From contig JABHEX010000219.1 of assembly GCA_018676385.1 (NCBI GenBank), positions 1-7,733 on the forward strand: a DNA stretch of 7,733 nt. Reading direction: 5' to 3'. The notes beneath the pieces are model-generated. The model was not told the DNA's origin and did not search any database. It was given only the letters and a program-made list of their open reading frames with translations. The stretch is from Akkermansiaceae bacterium (GTDB taxonomy: Bacteria; Verrucomicrobiota; Verrucomicrobiia; Verrucomicrobiales; Akkermansiaceae). How positions within the stretch are numbered: the stretch's first letter is position 1; the number at the start of each line of letters is the position of its first letter. The position numbers and the translations under genes were made by a program. Positions 6,515 through 7,733 of this stretch are shown piece by piece.

Positions 6515-6531
6515 TAATCTGACACTAATCT
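6515..6531. promoter_or_regulatory. Direct repeat TAATCT x2, 11-bp period, in the divergent promoter region
   Basis: TAATCT occurs at 6515-6520 and 6526-6531, one helical turn apart, about 90-110 bases before the receptor start. The first copy extends to AATCTGA, the heptamer found twice upstream of the AraC gene. This makes it a candidate binding site for that regulator. The intergenic region 6424-6621 is shared with the divergent PEP-CTERM gene. No obvious Fur box is seen in it. Confidence 0.3.
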
Positions 6532-6621
6532 AAAGCAAGGCGGCGTTAGCGGGAGGCATCAGAATAAGGCATGATCTGTAGCGATGTCAGAAGGCATCCA
6601 TCGTATCTAAATTACAAATCT

Positions 6622-7338
6622 ATGAAAACAAACTACTACTTATCTGCCACCAAGGCTATACTTGGTGGCAGTTCCGCCCTGATGCTCACCTGTGCGAGTG
6701 CGTCTGCCATTACACTGGCAACAGCAAACTTTGATGCTGATTCCTATATTCAATTTGGAACAAATAATGAATTTGATCCATTACTCACAATTGGCGAGAG
6801 CCAACGGCCATCATCAGCTCACTTCAATTGGGGTGTTACTACTTTCGATACCAGCTCTATGGTGACATCTGGACCCAAATTTCTCAGCCTTTCCGCTGTG
6901 GAATACAAAACTTTGATACCTAACTCTGGTGGTGGCCCACCAACTACGGTAACATCTGTGACCGGAAATGCGACACTCAACATCGTTGCGCTGGGAGATT
7001 CATACTCAAATTATCAGGCATCTGCTGACAAGCTAGCATGGTATGATGAACATGTGCAAAATGAAGCAGTCGCGGTGCTTGGAACCATCAATTTCACCAA
7101 TGCATCTACACAACACATTAATGTGACGAGTGTGGTTAATGACTGGATTGATAATCCATCAAACAACAATGGCTTTGCTGTTTTTTCTACTTCTGGAAAT
7201 GTTGAGCTGGCCTCTGTTACTAATACGAATGCGGCACTTCGTCCGGCACTTGTTGATGCCGTTCCTGAGACCTCTTCTTCTGCTTTACTTGGCATAGGCG
7301 TTCTGGTGCTAATCATGCGTCGCCACAAGCAGAGATAA
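6622..7338 (+). CDS. PEP-CTERM surface protein with a DNRLRE/CBM96-like beta domain
   Basis: This 238-residue secreted protein has a signal peptide at 1-29 (MKTNYYLSATKAILGG, then ALMLTCASASA). The body (about 33-212) starts with FDADSYIQFGTN, continues with HFNWGVTTFDTSS (68-80), and ends with HINVTSVVNDWIDNP, NGFAVFST and ELASVTNTNAALRPALV (165-211). This layout resembles DNRLRE/CBM96-type beta-sandwich domains of extracellular proteins. The tail VPETSSSALLGIGVLVLIM then RRHKQR is a PEP-CTERM sorting signal, with VPET where VPEP is usual, so the protein is probably processed by an exosortase/archaeosortase-type system and displayed or exported. I chose the ATG at 6622 because it gives a normal signal peptide. 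An in-frame ATG at 6571 would add 17 residues with a basic, Cys-containing start, but has AAGG close upstream. No link to haem uptake is visible. Confidence 0.85.
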   Translation: MKTNYYLSATKAILGGSSALMLTCASASAITLATANFDADSYIQFGTNNEFDPLLTIGESQRPSSAHFNWGVTTFDTSSMVTSGPKFLSLSAVEYKTLIPNSGGGPPTTVTSVTGNATLNIVALGDSYSNYQASADKLAWYDEHVQNEAVAVLGTINFTNASTQHINVTSVVNDWIDNPSNNNGFAVFSTSGNVELASVTNTNAALRPALVDAVPETSSSALLGIGVLVLIMRRHKQR

Positions 7339-7340
7339 TA

Positions 7341-7362
7341 GAGTTTTAGTCTGGTAAAACTC
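7341..7362 (+). repeat. Perfect 8-bp hairpin just after the PEP-CTERM stop
   Basis: GAGTTTTA (7341-7348) and TAAAACTC (7355-7362) are exact reverse complements around GTCTGG. It begins two bases after the stop codon and directly precedes the intrinsic terminator. It may protect the 3' end of the mRNA or assist termination. Confidence 0.5.
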
Positions 7363-7363
7363 G

Positions 7364-7396
7364 ACCGCTCTTCCAATTCTGGAGGAGCGGTTTTTT
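7364..7396 (+). terminator. Strong intrinsic terminator of the PEP-CTERM gene
   Basis: ACCGCTCTTCCA (7364-7375) pairs with TGGAGGAGCGGT (7380-7391) over 12 positions with one wobble, around the tetraloop ATTC. It is followed by six T at 7391-7396. This is a textbook rho-independent terminator for plus-strand transcription. Confidence 0.9.
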
Positions 7397-7473
7397 GTTG
7401 AGTAACTATTTTTGAGTGTTTTTTCTGAAAATTAAATTCACTAACAGACTTTCGGCTAAACATCCGTTGGTGA

Positions 7474-7514
7474 TTCGAGTGCTAGTATGATCTGTTCGAA
7501 TGCTAGCATGATCT
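7474..7514. repeat. Tandem 20-bp direct repeat with 21-bp period
   Basis: TTCGAGTGCTAGTATGATCT (7474-7493) is followed, after a single G, by TTCGAATGCTAGCATGATCT (7495-7514), with 18 of 20 positions identical. The second copy contains the perfect palindrome ATGCTAGCAT. A period of two helical turns suggests paired protein-binding sites or a short duplication. It lies between the terminator of the plus-strand gene and the stop of the minus-strand rarA, away from any visible promoter. Confidence 0.6.
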
Positions 7515-7580
7515 CTAAAAGGCAAACTGTAATTAATATTGTAATCAACGCGTGGTGATATGTAACTTGATATGTAGTAA

Positions 7581-7733
7581 CTACTTGTGATTTTTTTGGA
7601 ATAATTCACGCCAATAATCTAGGCGTTCTTTGATGCGCTTTTCCATACCGTTCTCGGTGGGAGAGTAATACGTTTTTCCTTTCGGTAAGTATGCTTGCGG
7701 CACGTAGTTGCCATCGTAATCGTGGGCATAGTG
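7581..7733 (-). CDS. rarA: Replication-associated recombination protein A, C-terminal end (partial)
   Basis: The minus strand is open from the right edge to a TAG at 7581-7583, giving the last 50 residues of a longer protein. The sequence begins HYAHDYDGNYVPQAYLPKGK, followed by TYYSPTENGMEKRIKERLDY and WRELFQKNHK. The YAHDY...YVPQAYLP stretch, the YY.PT..G.E..I..RL..W ending and the C-terminal position are characteristic of RarA/MgsA, the AAA+ ATPase of the WHIP family that acts at stalled replication forks. Full-length proteins are usually about 420-450 residues, so nearly 90% lies outside the window. It is a housekeeping gene and convergent with the PEP-CTERM gene. Confidence 0.9.
   Translation of the reverse strand, partial: HYAHDYDGNYVPQAYLPKGKTYYSPTENGMEKRIKERLDYWRELFQKNHK

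Noticed and set aside
7014..7463. Minus-strand 149-residue frame over the PEP-CTERM gene
   Set aside because: Antisense to a gene with a signal peptide and sorting tail, and it crosses that gene's terminator.
7406..7609. Minus-strand 67-residue frame
   Set aside because: Overlaps the rarA end and the tandem repeat; composition is Ser/Tyr/Ile-rich and looks like translated AT-rich spacer.
1..7733. CRISPR array, insertion sequence, tRNA or rRNA
   Set aside because: No regularly spaced repeats, transposase motifs, terminal inverted repeats or RNA-gene sequences were seen.

Overview
The window looks like chromosomal DNA from a Verrucomicrobiota bacterium, probably class Verrucomicrobiae. The main clue is the secreted protein near the right end. 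It has a signal peptide, a beta-rich body and a short C-terminal sorting tail (VPET, a run of hydrophobic residues, then RRHKQR) like the PEP-CTERM tails abundant in that phylum. The DNA is moderately AT-rich, and none of the gene starts has a strong Shine-Dalgarno sequence. The phylum call is inference; no rRNA or other marker gene is present.

Layout from left to right: (1) 1-406 has a short minus-strand fragment that may be the remnant of an HxlR-type regulator, then a regulatory region with several Fur-box-like and repeated elements, including a perfect 11-bp-arm palindrome. (2) 407-1327 (+) encodes an AraC-family regulator of the PchR/YbtA type. (3) 1446-2327 (+) encodes a cysteine- and histidine-rich two-repeat protein that I read, tentatively, as a diverged HemS/HmuS/ChuX-like haem-handling protein. 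(4) 2395-2865 (-) encodes a stand-alone flavodoxin, with a possible 25-residue membrane peptide just upstream (2907-2984). (5) 6423 down to 3202 (-) is a two-gene operon: a TonB-dependent haem/haemoglobin receptor followed by a periplasmic DUF6607-type protein, ending in a GC-rich hairpin. (6) 6622-7338 (+) is a PEP-CTERM surface protein divergent from the receptor, with a very good intrinsic terminator. (7) 7581-7733 (-) is the C-terminal end of the recombination factor RarA/MgsA, which runs off the window.

Genes 2 to 5 form a plausible haem-iron acquisition locus. The receptor would take haem from host or environmental haemoproteins across the outer membrane, with the DUF6607 protein as a periplasmic accessory. 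The HemS-like protein would bind or process haem in the cytoplasm, with the flavodoxin as a possible electron donor. The AraC regulator would switch the locus on under iron limitation. Fur-like sites lie upstream of the regulator but I see none upstream of the receptor, which suggests a Fur to AraC to receptor cascade. No inner-membrane haem ABC transporter, TonB/ExbBD or haem oxygenase gene is in view.

The least described parts are the HemS-like protein, the DUF6607 partner and the tiny membrane peptide. The PEP-CTERM and RarA genes are probably neighbours and not parts of the haem system.
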